Part shown: positions 48,392 to 57,338 of the stretch, piece by piece | How positions within the stretch are numbered: position 1 is the stretch's first letter | Layout of the letters: each line of letters begins with the position of its first letter | Assembly (NCBI RefSeq): GCF_008040105.1 | Contig: NZ_VRMG01000008.1 | Span: 62,001 to 126,000, forward strand | Direction: 5' to 3' | Origin: Lacisediminihabitans profunda | GTDB taxonomy: Bacteria > Actinomycetota > Actinomycetes > Actinomycetales > Microbacteriaceae | DNA: 64,000 bases | Position numbers and translations under genes: made by a program | Notes under the pieces: model-generated | The model's database searches: none | What the model was told of the DNA's origin: nothing | What the model saw: only the letters and a program-made list of their open reading frames with translations

Positions 48392-49105
48392 CTAGACGGA
48401 GACGAGCGTGCCGATCCGATCGCCCCGAATGGCGGCGGTCACGTTGCCGTGCGGCTCCATGCCGAACACGACCATGGGCATCCTGTTGTCCATGCACAGG
48501 CTGAAGGCGGTCGAGTCGACGACCTTGAGGCCCTGCACGAGAGCCTCCTGGTAGGTGACATGCTCGAGCTTCTGGGCGTCAGAATTGGTGCGGGGGTCGT
48601 CGTCGTAGACGCCGTCCACCCCGTTCTTGGCCACGAGCACCACGTCGGCGCCGATCTCGAGGGCGCGCTGGGCCGCGACGGTGTCGGTGGAGAAGTAGGG
48701 CAGACCGGCGCCGGCGCCGAAGATCACGACGCGGCCCTTCTCGAGGTGGCGCTCCGCCCGACGCGGAATGTACGGCTCGGCGACCTGGGTCATCGAGATC
48801 GCGGACTGCACGCGCGTCTGCACGCCGGCCTTCTCGATGAAGTCCTGCAGGGCGAGGGCGTTCATCACGGTGCCGAGCATGCCCATATAGTCCGCGCGGC
48901 CACGGTCCATGCCGCGCTGGCTGAGCTCGGCTCCGCGGAAGAAGTTGCCGCCGCCGACGACGATCGCGACCTCGACGTCTTGCGCCGCCGCGGCGATCTC
49001 CTTCGCCAGCTCGCTCACGACATCCGGGTTGACGCCGATGGCGCCGCCACCGAATGCTTCACCGGAGAGCTTCAGCAGAACCCGTCTCTTGCGCTCGGCT
49101 GTCAT
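48392..49105 (-). CDS. pyrH: UMP kinase
   Basis: A 237-residue amino-acid-kinase-fold enzyme phosphorylating UMP to UDP. It shows [40 protein letters not shown] and [12 protein letters not shown]. An ATG start is preceded by GGAGAC. It is separated from tsf by a terminator and a palindromic element, so it probably has its own promoter. Confidence 0.98.
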   Translation of the reverse strand: MTAERKRRVLLKLSGEAFGGGAIGVNPDVVSELAKEIAAAAQDVEVAIVVGGGNFFRGAELSQRGMDRGRADYMGMLGTVMNALALQDFIEKAGVQTRVQSAISMTQVAEPYIPRRAERHLEKGRVVIFGAGAGLPYFSTDTVAAQRALEIGADVVLVAKNGVDGVYDDDPRTNSDAQKLEHVTYQEALVQGLKVVDSTAFSLCMDNRMPMVVFGMEPHGNVTAAIRGDRIGTLVSV

Positions 49106-49218
49106 GCTGTCTCCTTCGTTTGTGGCTCGTTACAGGCTATCGGATGCGGGCCCGCCCACTCCCCGTCGTCTCGCTCCCCGCCCCGCCGCCCCGCCGCCTC
49201 ACGTGCGGCCCCGGCACT

Positions 49219-49297
49219 GAAAACGCAGGACTATTCGCTCGACGTGCGCCGATCGGCGGCGTCCGTCGTCGTTTCGGGTGAAATCTCCTGCATTTTC
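49219..49297. repeat. Intergenic palindromic element
   Basis: GAAAACGCAGGA (49219-49230) pairs with TCCTGCATTTTC (49286-49297), one mismatch, around a 55-nt loop. CTCGAC begins at loop position 8, followed by a GCCGATCGGC hairpin. It lies in the tsf-pyrH gap (49106-49409). The arm sequence CTCCTGCA...TTCGG recurs in the 5-kb array. Confidence 0.8.
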
Positions 49298-49355
49298 GGC
49301 TGGCGGGCCGGAGAGATGATGCGGGCGTGGCATCGACGGATGCGGCGCGGGCGCG

Positions 49356-49390
49356 AAAAAGCCCGGACCAGGTCAGACGTGGTCCGGGCT
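49356..49390 (-). terminator. Intrinsic terminator of the rpsB-tsf operon
   Basis: On the minus strand AGCCCGGACCA pairs with TGGTCCGGGCT (11 bp perfect) across a 9-nt loop, followed by TTTTT. It lies 20 nt past the tsf stop. This is the clearest intrinsic terminator in the window. Confidence 0.92.
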
Positions 49391-49409
49391 CTCGCGTCGT
49401 GCGACGTGC

Positions 49410-50237
49410 TTAAGCGCCGACCTTGAAACGGGCGAAGCCGCTCACGGTGAGTCCGGCATCCTTCAGCACCTTGGCGACGGACTGCTTGTTGTCGCGGGCG
49501 TAGTCCTGCTCGGGGAGCACGACCTGCTTGAAGAAGCCGTTGACGCGGCCCTCGATGATCTTCGGAAGCGCGGCCTCCGGCTTGCCCTCGCCGCGGCTGA
49601 TCTCCTCGACGATGCGACGCTCGGCCTCGACCTGCTCGGCCGGGACCTCGTCGCGGCTGAGGTACAGCGGGTCGGCGAAGGAGATGTGCTGCGCGATGCT
49701 GCGAGCGGTCTCCGCGTCGTCACCCGAGTAGCCCACGACCACGCCGACCTGCGGTGGCAGGTCCTTGTTGGTCTTGTGCAGGTAGACGGCGAACTTCTCG
49801 CCGGAGATGACGGCAACACGGCGGAGAACGATCTTCTCGCCGAGGATGGCCGCTTCGTTGCCGATCAGGTCGGCGACGGTCTCGCCGTTCACGGGAGCCG
49901 CGAGGCCCTCCTCCGGCGTGGTCGCGCCAGCGGCGACGATCGCGTCGAGCACGGTGTTGCCGAGGGTGACGAACTTCTCGCCCTTGGCCACGAAGTCGGT
50001 CTCGCAGGACAGCTCGATGAGCGTGGTGGTCGACCCGCTCTCCTTCGCGGCGACGAGGCCTTCACTCGTGGAACGGTCGGCACGCTTCGCGTTGCCCTTC
50101 GCACCCTTGAGGCGAAGCAGCTCGGTGGCCTTGTCGAGGTCACCGCCCGCCTCGACGAGGGCGTTCTTGGTTTCGACCATGCCGGTGCCGAGGCGCTCGC
50201 GCAGGGTCTTGAGGTCTTCCAGGCTGAAGTCTGCCAT
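49410..50237 (-). CDS. tsf: Elongation factor Ts
   Basis: A 275-residue EF-Ts, the GDP exchange factor of EF-Tu. An N-terminal UBA-like domain (LKTLRERLGTGMVETKNAL) leads to the core with LIELSCETDFVAKGEKF and a second lobe. It follows rpsB by 9 nt and is followed by a strong terminator. Confidence 0.98.
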   Translation of the reverse strand: MADFSLEDLKTLRERLGTGMVETKNALVEAGGDLDKATELLRLKGAKGNAKRADRSTSEGLVAAKESGSTTTLIELSCETDFVAKGEKFVTLGNTVLDAIVAAGATTPEEGLAAPVNGETVADLIGNEAAILGEKIVLRRVAVISGEKFAVYLHKTNKDLPPQVGVVVGYSGDDAETARSIAQHISFADPLYLSRDEVPAEQVEAERRIVEEISRGEGKPEAALPKIIEGRVNGFFKQVVLPEQDYARDNKQSVAKVLKDAGLTVSGFARFKVGA

Positions 50238-50246
50238 GGCTGTTCC

Positions 50247-51323
50247 TTACTTGGTCTCGTCAGCTGCTACTGCGGCGGCTGGCTTCTTGGCGGCGGCCGG
50301 CTTGGCGGCGGCCTTCGGGGTCTTCTCGGCCTCGGTGGCCTCGGCCTCGATCTTGGCCTCGGTCTCCGCGTCGGACTCGACGTGGTGCTCCGGGACGATG
50401 GTCGCGTCTGCGGCGGCCTCGTGCTCGGCGACAACAGCGTCGGCGTCGTTCTCCTCGACCGGCACCTCGGAGGCGATGACCTCGGCGACGGCCTCGGTGT
50501 TCGACTCCGTGGACTCGACGCGACCGTCAACGGCCTCGATCTTCTCGGCCTCGGTGGACGGGGTCTCGGAGGAGGCGAGGAGCTCGGCCTCCCACGCGGC
50601 GAGCGGCTCGACGGCTTCGCCCTCGGCCGGCTTCTGGTGACGCTGGATCAGGCCCTCGGCCGCGGCATCCGCAATGATGCGGGTCAGCAGTCCGACGGAG
50701 CGGATGGCGTCGTCGTTGCCCGGGATCGGGTACTGGACCTCGTCGGGGTCGCAGTTGGTGTCGAGGATGGCGATGACCGGGATGCCCAGCTTGTGCGCCT
50801 CGTCGATCGCGAGGTGTTCCTTCTTGGTGTCGACGATCCAGATCGCGGACGGGGTCTTCGTGAGGTTGCGGATTCCGCCGAGGCTCTTCTGCAGCTTCAC
50901 GAGCTCGCGGCGCTGGATGAGGAGTTCCTTCTTCGTGTAACCACGGGTCGTGTCGTCGAAGTCGACCTCTTCGAGCTCCTTCATGCGTGCAAGACGCTTG
51001 GAGACCGTCTGGAAGTTGGTGAGGAGGCCACCGAGCCAGCGCTGGTTGACGTAGGGCTGGCCGACGCGCTGCGCCTGCTCCTCGATCGAACCCTGGGCCT
51101 GCTTCTTGGTGCCGACGAAGAGGATGGTGCCGCCGTGGGCGACGGTCTCCTTGACGTAGTCATAGGTCTTGTCGATGTACTGGAGCGACTGCTGCAGGTC
51201 GATGATGTGGCTGCCCGAACGCTCGGTCAGGATGAAGCGCTTCATCTTCGGGTTCCAACGGCGGGTCTGGTGTCCGAAGTGCACGCCGCTGTCGAGCAGC
51301 TGGCGGATGGTAACAACGGCCAT
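50247..51323 (-). CDS. rpsB: Small ribosomal subunit protein S2
   Basis: A 358-residue S2. The conserved core (about 1-235) shows [26 protein letters not shown] and [16 protein letters not shown]-terminal extension of over 100 residues follows, first acidic (E/A/V-rich) and then basic [14 protein letters not shown]. Extended S2 tails occur in other actinobacteria but this is long. The ATG at 51323 is the conserved start. It is first in the rpsB-tsf operon. Confidence 0.97.
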   Translation of the reverse strand: MAVVTIRQLLDSGVHFGHQTRRWNPKMKRFILTERSGSHIIDLQQSLQYIDKTYDYVKETVAHGGTILFVGTKKQAQGSIEEQAQRVGQPYVNQRWLGGLLTNFQTVSKRLARMKELEEVDFDDTTRGYTKKELLIQRRELVKLQKSLGGIRNLTKTPSAIWIVDTKKEHLAIDEAHKLGIPVIAILDTNCDPDEVQYPIPGNDDAIRSVGLLTRIIADAAAEGLIQRHQKPAEGEAVEPLAAWEAELLASSETPSTEAEKIEAVDGRVESTESNTEAVAEVIASEVPVEENDADAVVAEHEAAADATIVPEHHVESDAETEAKIEAEATEAEKTPKAAAKPAAAKKPAAAVAADETK

Positions 51324-51682
51324 GGCCGTCTCCTTTTCTGCGCCCGCGCACCTGCCGGCCTGTCCAAGACCGCGCCTTTCGGCACGTTCCTGTGACGGCA
51401 CAGGGGCAACGCATGACGCTATTTCAGTTTCTTATGGCCGCCGGTTGGAGGCCAATCCTGGTGCCCGGCGCGCATCCGCCCCGCTCACGTGAATGAACCG
51501 GGGACTGAGTGGATGTGGTGGCGTGTCGATGAAGACTGTGGGCACGCGTAGTCACCCCGCGCGAGGCGGGATGCTGAGAAAAGTGTAGCACCGCTCCCAC
51601 CCTGCCTCGCGTCAGCGGGCGGCTCTCCCCCACTCGCGCCCCTCCGGGCCCTCCCGGCCAGGCTCGCACCCATCATGGAAGG
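51324..51682. promoter_or_regulatory. rpsB leader and candidate promoter
   Basis: No gene is seen in this 359-nt divergent gap. On the minus strand a TACACT box (plus 51582-51587) could be the -10 of the rpsB promoter. It would give a leader of about 250 nt with an early CCCGCC/GGCGGG-type hairpin near 51558-51570. A long leader fits ribosomal-protein feedback control, but that is inference. Confidence 0.4.
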
Positions 51683-52219
51683 GTGTTGCCCCCGATCACG
51701 GCCGCCAGAACAACCCGGCTTAGTTGCCTGGCGATCCTGCTCGCGCTCGTCCTGGCGTTGGTCTCCCCCGCGCCGTCGACGGCCGAGTCCGCGACGGGGG
51801 CGACTCCGCAATGGGCCTGGCCGGTGGCCTCTCCGCATCGCGTCGTGCGGCCCTACCTCGCGCCGGAGACGGCGTACTCCGCCGGCCATCGCGGCATCGA
51901 CATCGCCTCCGCGACCGGCGCACCGGTCTTCGCCCCGGACGACGGCATCGTCTACTTCTTCGGCGTCGTCGTCGACCGGCCGGTGCTCTCGATCCGGCAC
52001 TCTGGAGGACTCGTGTCGAGCTTCGAGCCGGTGGAGTCCACGCTCGTGGCCGGGACCGCCGTGCGTCGGGGCGACGCCGTCGGTACAACCGCCGCCGGTC
52101 ACTGCGCGATCGCCTGCCTGCACTTCGGGGTGCGGCTGTTCGGGGAGTACGTCTCTCCGCTCAACTACCTCGGCGGCATCCCGTGGTCGGTGTTGCTCCC
52201 CACTCGGGCCCTGGGCTGA
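51683..52219 (+). CDS. M23 family metallopeptidase
   Basis: A 178-residue secreted peptidoglycan endopeptidase or divisome activator. A signal peptide (about 1-35) is followed by the LytM domain: GHRGIDIASATGAPVFAPDDG carries the HxxxD zinc ligands and CLHFGVRL the final histidine. The upstream HxH-type histidine is less clear. Start choice is uncertain between GTG 51683 and TTG 51686. It is divergent from rpsB, a position conserved in actinobacteria. Confidence 0.88.
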   Translation: MLPPITAARTTRLSCLAILLALVLALVSPAPSTAESATGATPQWAWPVASPHRVVRPYLAPETAYSAGHRGIDIASATGAPVFAPDDGIVYFFGVVVDRPVLSIRHSGGLVSSFEPVESTLVAGTAVRRGDAVGTTAAGHCAIACLHFGVRLFGEYVSPLNYLGGIPWSVLLPTRALG

Positions 52220-52246
52220 GCCGAGCCGCGGGCGAACGCGGGCCGC

Positions 52247-53176
52247 CTACGCGCGCGGATGCGCCGACCGATAGCTCTCGGTGAGCCGCTCGGTGGACAC
52301 GTGCGTGTAGATCTGGGTCGTGCCGAGGCTCGCGTGCCCGAGGAGTTCCTGCACCGCCCGCAGGTCGGCCCCTCCGTCGAGCAGGTGGGTCGCCGCGGTG
52401 TGCCGCAGGGTGTGCGGTCCGGATGGACCGCTCCCCGGCAGATCCGCGAGCAGGGCGGAGACCAGGCGGTAGACGGCGCGAGTTCCCAGTCGTCGTCCCC
52501 CCGGCGTCACGAAGAACGCCGTCACGGGCCTCTCGGCGCCCGCCACGAGCTGTGGTCGAGCCAGCTCGAGGTAGCCCTCGAGCGCCCGCAGGGCGGGGAC
52601 GCCGAAGGGCACCACCCGTTCCTTGGATCCCTTTCCCAGCACGCGCACGGTGAGCCGCTCGCGGTCGACACTCGTCGTGTCCAGGCCGGTGACCTCGCTC
52701 ACTCTCAGGGCCGAGGCGTAGAGCAGCTCGACCACGGCGAGATCACGGAGCGCAGCCGGGTCCCCGGTCGCCGACCGGGTGGCGAGCCCGGCGAGGATCG
52801 CGTCGATCTGGCCGCGGCTGAGAACTCGGGGCAGGTGCCGATCGGGCTTCGGTGCCTTCAGCCGCACGGCGGCATCCGAGTCGATGGCGCCCGAACGGGC
52901 GAGCCACGACACGAGGCCGCGGGCGGCGGCGGAGCGGCGCGCCAGCGTCGACTTGGCGAGGCCATGCTGCGAGCCGTCCCACAGCCAGTCGCGCAGCAGT
53001 TCGAGCGAGATGCCCTGCGCGTCGTTTACCCCGTGTTCTCGGGCGAAGGCCGCCAACTGGGACAGGTCGGAGCGGTACGACCGAACCGTGTTCTCGCTGA
53101 AGCCACGTTCGGCGCCGAGATGCAGCGCGAACCCGGTCACTGCCCCATCGACGTCCACTCCCCCATGGTCGCCCAT
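52247..53176 (-). CDS. xerC: Tyrosine recombinase XerC
   Basis: A 309-residue site-specific recombinase that resolves chromosome dimers with XerD. All catalytic residues are visible: R158 in ASALRVSEV, K182 in GKGSKERVV, H255 and R258 in HTLRHTAATH, H281 in LGHASLG and Y290 in TQIYTHV. The N-terminal SAM-like domain spans about 10-95. Alternative starts exist (ATG 53200). It lies in the conserved dprA-xerC-rpsB neighbourhood, so it is chromosomal rather than part of the island. Confidence 0.93.
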   Translation of the reverse strand: MGDHGGVDVDGAVTGFALHLGAERGFSENTVRSYRSDLSQLAAFAREHGVNDAQGISLELLRDWLWDGSQHGLAKSTLARRSAAARGLVSWLARSGAIDSDAAVRLKAPKPDRHLPRVLSRGQIDAILAGLATRSATGDPAALRDLAVVELLYASALRVSEVTGLDTTSVDRERLTVRVLGKGSKERVVPFGVPALRALEGYLELARPQLVAGAERPVTAFFVTPGGRRLGTRAVYRLVSALLADLPGSGPSGPHTLRHTAATHLLDGGADLRAVQELLGHASLGTTQIYTHVSTERLTESYRSAHPRA

Positions 53177-53238
53177 GCGGCCGACGATAAGGCGGTTCAT
53201 CGCGCTGGCGATTCGCGACTCCCGTCGACGCCGCGGCC

Positions 53239-54153
53239 TCAGACCGGCGGCGGAACCTTGCGGGAGAACGCCTCGAGCCGCTCGGCCGGGGTCAGCGAAG
53301 ACAGCTGCTCCAGGAAGACGTCGGTGAAGCCCGTCACCTCGGGGAAGACGCCGATCGGCACCACCGAATGCACGATCTGGTCGTCGTACACGTGCACCAG
53401 GTTGAAGGCCTGCGAGCCGTCGACCCCCGACAGGTGGTTGACCGGCGCGCTCAGGTCCATCGTGTAGCAGGTCGCGGCAGCCACCGACACGGGAACCCCC
53501 GCAAACAGACTGTGCGTCGTGTAGTGCAGGTGCCCGGCGAGGATGCCCCGCACGTCGGTGCCCCGGATCACCCCGGCGAGTCGGTCCTGCCCGCGCAGTT
53601 CGAGCAGGGCCATGAGCGCCAACGGAGTGGGGATGGGCGGATGATGCAGGGCGAGGAGGGTTCCGTGCGGCGCCGGCGTGTCGAGTTCGCGCGCCAGCCA
53701 GACGAGCTGGTCGTCGGCGAGGTCACCGTGGTGATAGCCGGGAACCGTGCTGTCGAGCACGATGATCCGCAGCCCGCCGAAGTGGTAGACGCGATCCTGG
53801 GACGGGACGTCGACGCCGGCGGGGACATCCCCGAGAAGCTGTGTCGCGAATTGCAGTCGCTCGTCATGGTTTCCCATGACCCAGACGATCTGGGCTCCCA
53901 TCCGTTCGGCGGCCGGCTCCACGATCTCGCGCAGTCGAACGTAGGCGTCCGGTTCGGCGAGGTCCGCCAGGTCGCCGGTGAACACAATCGCCTCCGGTCG
54001 CGCGCCGGACTGTTCCAGCTGGGCGAGGGCGCGGAGGAGGTTCTCGTGCGTGCGGACTTTGCCATACAGCGGACGCTCTCCGCCCAGGAAATGCGTGTCG
54101 CTGAGGTGGGCGATCACGTGAGTGGGGGAAGGATGCTGTCCGAATTGGGTCAC
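53239..54153 (-). CDS. Metallophosphoesterase (CpdA-like cyclic nucleotide phosphodiesterase)
   Basis: A 304-residue class III phosphodiesterase-like protein. The five metal motifs are intact: HLSDTHF, FTGDLAD, GNHDER, LALHHPP and LAGHLHYTTH. It resembles CpdA and Rv0805, which act on 3',5'-cyclic nucleotides and other phosphoesters. It starts with GTG at 54153. It sits between dprA and xerC on the same strand. The substrate is not determined. Confidence 0.9.
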   Translation of the reverse strand: MTQFGQHPSPTHVIAHLSDTHFLGGERPLYGKVRTHENLLRALAQLEQSGARPEAIVFTGDLADLAEPDAYVRLREIVEPAAERMGAQIVWVMGNHDERLQFATQLLGDVPAGVDVPSQDRVYHFGGLRIIVLDSTVPGYHHGDLADDQLVWLARELDTPAPHGTLLALHHPPIPTPLALMALLELRGQDRLAGVIRGTDVRGILAGHLHYTTHSLFAGVPVSVAAATCYTMDLSAPVNHLSGVDGSQAFNLVHVYDDQIVHSVVPIGVFPEVTGFTDVFLEQLSSLTPAERLEAFSRKVPPPV

Positions 54154-54234
54154 GCGACAAGACTAGAGGCGACCACCCGCACCGGTCCCCGGCCGAAGCC
54201 CTCCTCTCCGCCGGAGGGCCCATCGGCGGCTCGT

Positions 54235-55454
54235 TCATGGGCTTCGACTCCAGCCGCGGTCGCTCTCCCTGACCTGACCTTCCAGCTGCATCGTCCCCAG
54301 CACCGACGTCACCGTCGTCACCGAGAGCCCACACCTCGCCGCGATGTCGTCCACCGGCCGCGGGGAACGCGAACTGAGCGCGTCGAGGACCCGCACCCGC
54401 TCGCTCGATGATCCCGCCTCGCCGCGGGGATCCTCTCCGCCGCCGAGGGGATGCAGCGGCGCGAGTTCCGCCATCTCGTCGGCACTCGTCACGCAGATGG
54501 CGTTGAACTCACGGATGAGCCGGTGGCAGCCGGCCGAGGCCGCCGACGTCACGGGACCCGGCATCGCGCCGAGCGGCCGGCCCAGGGTCGCCGCGTGGCC
54601 CGCCGTGTTCAACGAGCCGGAGCGCCAGCCCGCCTCGAGCACGACGGTCGCGAGACTCGATGCGGCGATTAAGCGATTCCGCTGCAGGAATCGCCACTTG
54701 GTGGGCGGCGACCCGCACGGCAGCTCGGAGACGACGGCCCCCACCTCCACGATTCGGGCGAGAAGCGCATCGTGGCCACTCGGATAGAACCTGTCCACTC
54801 CGCCGGCGAGAAACGCCACCGTCTGCCCGGAGCTCGCGAGGGCGGCCCGGTGCGCCATGCCGTCGATGCCGTACGCCGCTCCGGACACGATCGTGTAGCC
54901 GCGATCGACCAGCCCCGCCGAGGCTTCCATCGTGACGTGCTCGCCGTAGCCGGTTGCCGCCCGTGCTCCGACCAGGGCGATCGACGTTGGAAGCGTCTCG
55001 AGGGTGGATTCATTGCCGCGCAGCCACAGTGCCAGCGGCGCGTACTCGCCGAGGTCGTCGAACCGGGCGGGCCAGGCCGGGTCCCCCGGCACGAGCAGTC
55101 GCACTCTGAACCGCGCCGCCTGCCGCAGCGCGGTCAGGGCGATCGCGGACTTCAGCCTCGGCATCCAGCGGTCGGTCGCCGCCGCGATCTCCGCGAGCGG
55201 AAGGGCCGACCCGGCCTCCTCGAGGGCTTCCCCGTGCGCTCGACGGACCAGTGCTCCACCACCGTGGTCAGGGCCGTCGCCGCCCCGAGCGCGGCGACAA
55301 GCTCGCCCGCGGTGCGGTCCCCGGGCTCGGCAATGCCCGTCCAGCTCGCGCGGGCGAAGCAATCCTCCACCTCGCTCGTCGTGAGCTCGGCACCGGCGAT
55401 GGCCCGCACCAAGGGAGCGACGACGGATTCTGCCAGGCCGAACATGATGGTCAT
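54235..55454 (-). pseudogene. dprA: DNA-processing protein DprA, frameshifted
   Basis: The DprA sequence is split between two frames. The N-terminal part (from ATG 55454: MTIMFGLAESVVAPLV to VVEHWSVER) reads in one frame. The Rossmann part (SALPLAEIAAATDRWMPRLK, IALVGARAATGYG, SGAAYGIDGMAHRAAL, GSLNTAGHAATLGRPLG) and the C-terminal winged helix read in another. One extra G in the CCCC/GGGG run at 55230-55233 would join them. So this is a 1-nt deletion or a sequencing error. DprA protects incoming ssDNA and loads RecA. The start overlaps the comM stop (ATGA). Confidence 0.85.
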
Positions 55455-56083
55455 GCAATTCCCCTTCTGAGGTAGAGCGCCCGACCCACGTGTTCGCCGG
55501 TCGGGCGGCTGGAGCCGTCGAGGTCCGCCATGGTCCAGGCGAGGCGAAGCACGCGATCGTAGCCGCGCATGGTGAGCCCGCCGCGTTCGAGGGCGCGGTC
55601 GATGGACGCCGTCGCGGCGGGAGGAAGCCGGGCGAACCTGCCCCGCAGCCACGCCCCCGGCACCTGCGAGTTGAGCCGCCAGGGCGTGCCCGCGAGGCGC
55701 GCGCTCGTGCTCTCGCGGGCACGGGAGACCCGCTCGCGGGCCAGCGCCGAGGAATTCGCCGAGCCATCGGCGTCGATTCGCAGCCGCACCGCCGTCACCC
55801 GCGAGATCCGCAGCTGGATGTCGATGCGGTCGAGCAGAGGACCGGACAGCCGGCCGAGATAGCGGCGGCGGGAATTCGGCGGGCAGACACACTCCGAATC
55901 GCGCGCACCGTACTGTCCGCACGGACACGGATTCGCCGCCATCACGAGCTGGAACCGGGCCGGAAACTGGGCGACCGCGTTGGCACGGTGGATGCTCACA
56001 ATGCCGGATTCGAGCGGCTGGCGGAGGGCATCCAGCACGGCGGGCTGGAACTCCGGAGCCTCATCGCCCAATGGAAAGTACAC
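55451..56083 (-). pseudogene. comM: ComM/YifB AAA ATPase, N-terminally truncated by an insertion
   Basis: Only the C-terminal part (about 210 of 500 residues) of the Mg-chelatase-like ATPase remains. It starts at DEAPEFQPAVLDALRQPLES (Walker B region, D at 56065). It continues through ANPCPCGQYG, GPLLDRIDIQ and the lid and helical domains. The Lon-like N-terminal domain and Walker A are missing. Codons before 56065 (VYFPLG) differ from the usual LFL sequence, placing the break there. The DNA beyond is less GC-rich and holds a serine recombinase. The missing 5' part should lie beyond the right edge. Confidence 0.88.
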
Positions 56084-56334
56084 CCCGCGTACTTATCTGT
56101 ATTCATCGTAGGACGACCAGATCATCTTTGACCAAGGCGCGCTCACCTGATGCCGGTTGTTGAGGTCGGACTCAGCGCCTCACGCACATTCCTTCAGCAG
56201 TTCTGTCATGAGTGCCGAGTTGAATGGGGACATCGAGTCATCGATTGTGCCGGGAGGCGTGTAAACGAGGAATCACGCATCGTGGCCATCTATCTCGGTA
56301 TCGCCCGACCCGAGCCGGAGGGAAAACGGAGAGT
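56084..56334. other. Spacer between the comM break and the island genes
   Basis: No convincing gene. A 62-codon plus-strand frame (56150-56338) lacks a ribosome site and any recognisable pattern. The segment should contain the element-derived half of the left attachment site near 56065-56110. Confidence 0.4.
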
Positions 56335-57276
56335 CTAACGGTGCCGATAGTCGTAGACGGCTAGCCGCAATTTGTCGAACCAGTTCGCCGTGTGAATAAT
56401 TCGATCGAACTCCCCTACGCGGGACGCCAGCAGTTCGGAGCGGGACAACTGGCTGAGAGCCGCCCAGTCGCCCTGCAAGATGTAAAGCGCATTGCCTAGC
56501 CTGGGGTTCTCAAAGGCTACGAAGTCGTCGCCGAATTGATAGCCGATATAGCGCTGAAGGCCTGTGCTTCCAACGAGCCGAGCGACCGGATTGAGTGAGT
56601 TGACTCGAACTAGTCGGTCGACCATGATGTCGATCTCTCCTGTTCGAGCGCCTTGACCGAGTTTCCGCTCCAAGGCCTCGCGGATTTGCTCACGGGTCCC
56701 ATCGGGTAAGAATTCCCACGCGAACTTGTGATCGGGAATTTGAGGCACGCCTGCTTCGTCGAGTGCGAAGACTGTGGCGGAGCCAAACCAGGTTCGCGAA
56801 AGCGAGGCTGCGTAAAGATATTCGTTCTCAAGTGCAGCATCGAATGGTCCTTGAAGCTCAAGCAGCACTGACCCGACCAATGAATCTCGTGGCTCATCCG
56901 TCCGTACTACTGATGCCTCGATCTGTCGCCCATACAGTCTCTGTCTTTGGTACGCGTCACGGGTGAAGTCAACCGGATGAGTGCCGCCACCTTGGAAGTC
57001 CGGTGCCTCGATTGTCCACGATCGTGTTGTCTTGGGGAGATCCTTTCGCACGATCACCCGGCCGGCCATATTCCACTGTGACCACCGTCCTGTGCTGGCA
57101 GGCGGGACACCGAGCCATACACCGTCTTCGACCTGTTCCAAATCGAGAGAACCGACCCAACGCCGTCGCAGATCGTCGGAGTAGGCGCGTGCCGCTCCGA
57201 ACACGAATCTCACCGGTCCTATGGCGTCAATTTGGGCTTTGATGCCGTCGGGGAGAGTGCGGAATCCGGAGCTCAT
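56335..57276 (-). CDS. Unrecognised protein, last gene of a nuclease cassette
   Basis: A 313-residue soluble protein I cannot place. It has no transmembrane segment or clear catalytic motif. A central WEFLPDGTREQIREALERKL is helical, and the C-terminal third (LGNALYILQGDWAALSQLSR, FDRIIHTANWFDKLRLAVY) reads like a helical interaction domain. It follows the PD-(D/E)XK nuclease by 62 nt on the same strand. Partnership with the nuclease is inferred from position only. Confidence 0.7.
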   Translation of the reverse strand: MSSGFRTLPDGIKAQIDAIGPVRFVFGAARAYSDDLRRRWVGSLDLEQVEDGVWLGVPPASTGRWSQWNMAGRVIVRKDLPKTTRSWTIEAPDFQGGGTHPVDFTRDAYQRQRLYGRQIEASVVRTDEPRDSLVGSVLLELQGPFDAALENEYLYAASLSRTWFGSATVFALDEAGVPQIPDHKFAWEFLPDGTREQIREALERKLGQGARTGEIDIMVDRLVRVNSLNPVARLVGSTGLQRYIGYQFGDDFVAFENPRLGNALYILQGDWAALSQLSRSELLASRVGEFDRIIHTANWFDKLRLAVYDYRHR

Positions 57277-57338
57277 CGTCGAGCCTCCTGCTCTGGGTCG
57301 GGTCGAAAGTGATGCTCAGCTTAGCGTTGGCTGTGTAC

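Noticed and set aside
54235-55454. Programmed -1 frameshift in dprA
   Set aside because: No slippery heptamer or downstream pseudoknot is evident at 55230-55233; a deletion or sequencing error is simpler.
56150-56338. 62-codon frame near the comM break
   Set aside because: No ribosome site, no family, and it is confined to the junction spacer.
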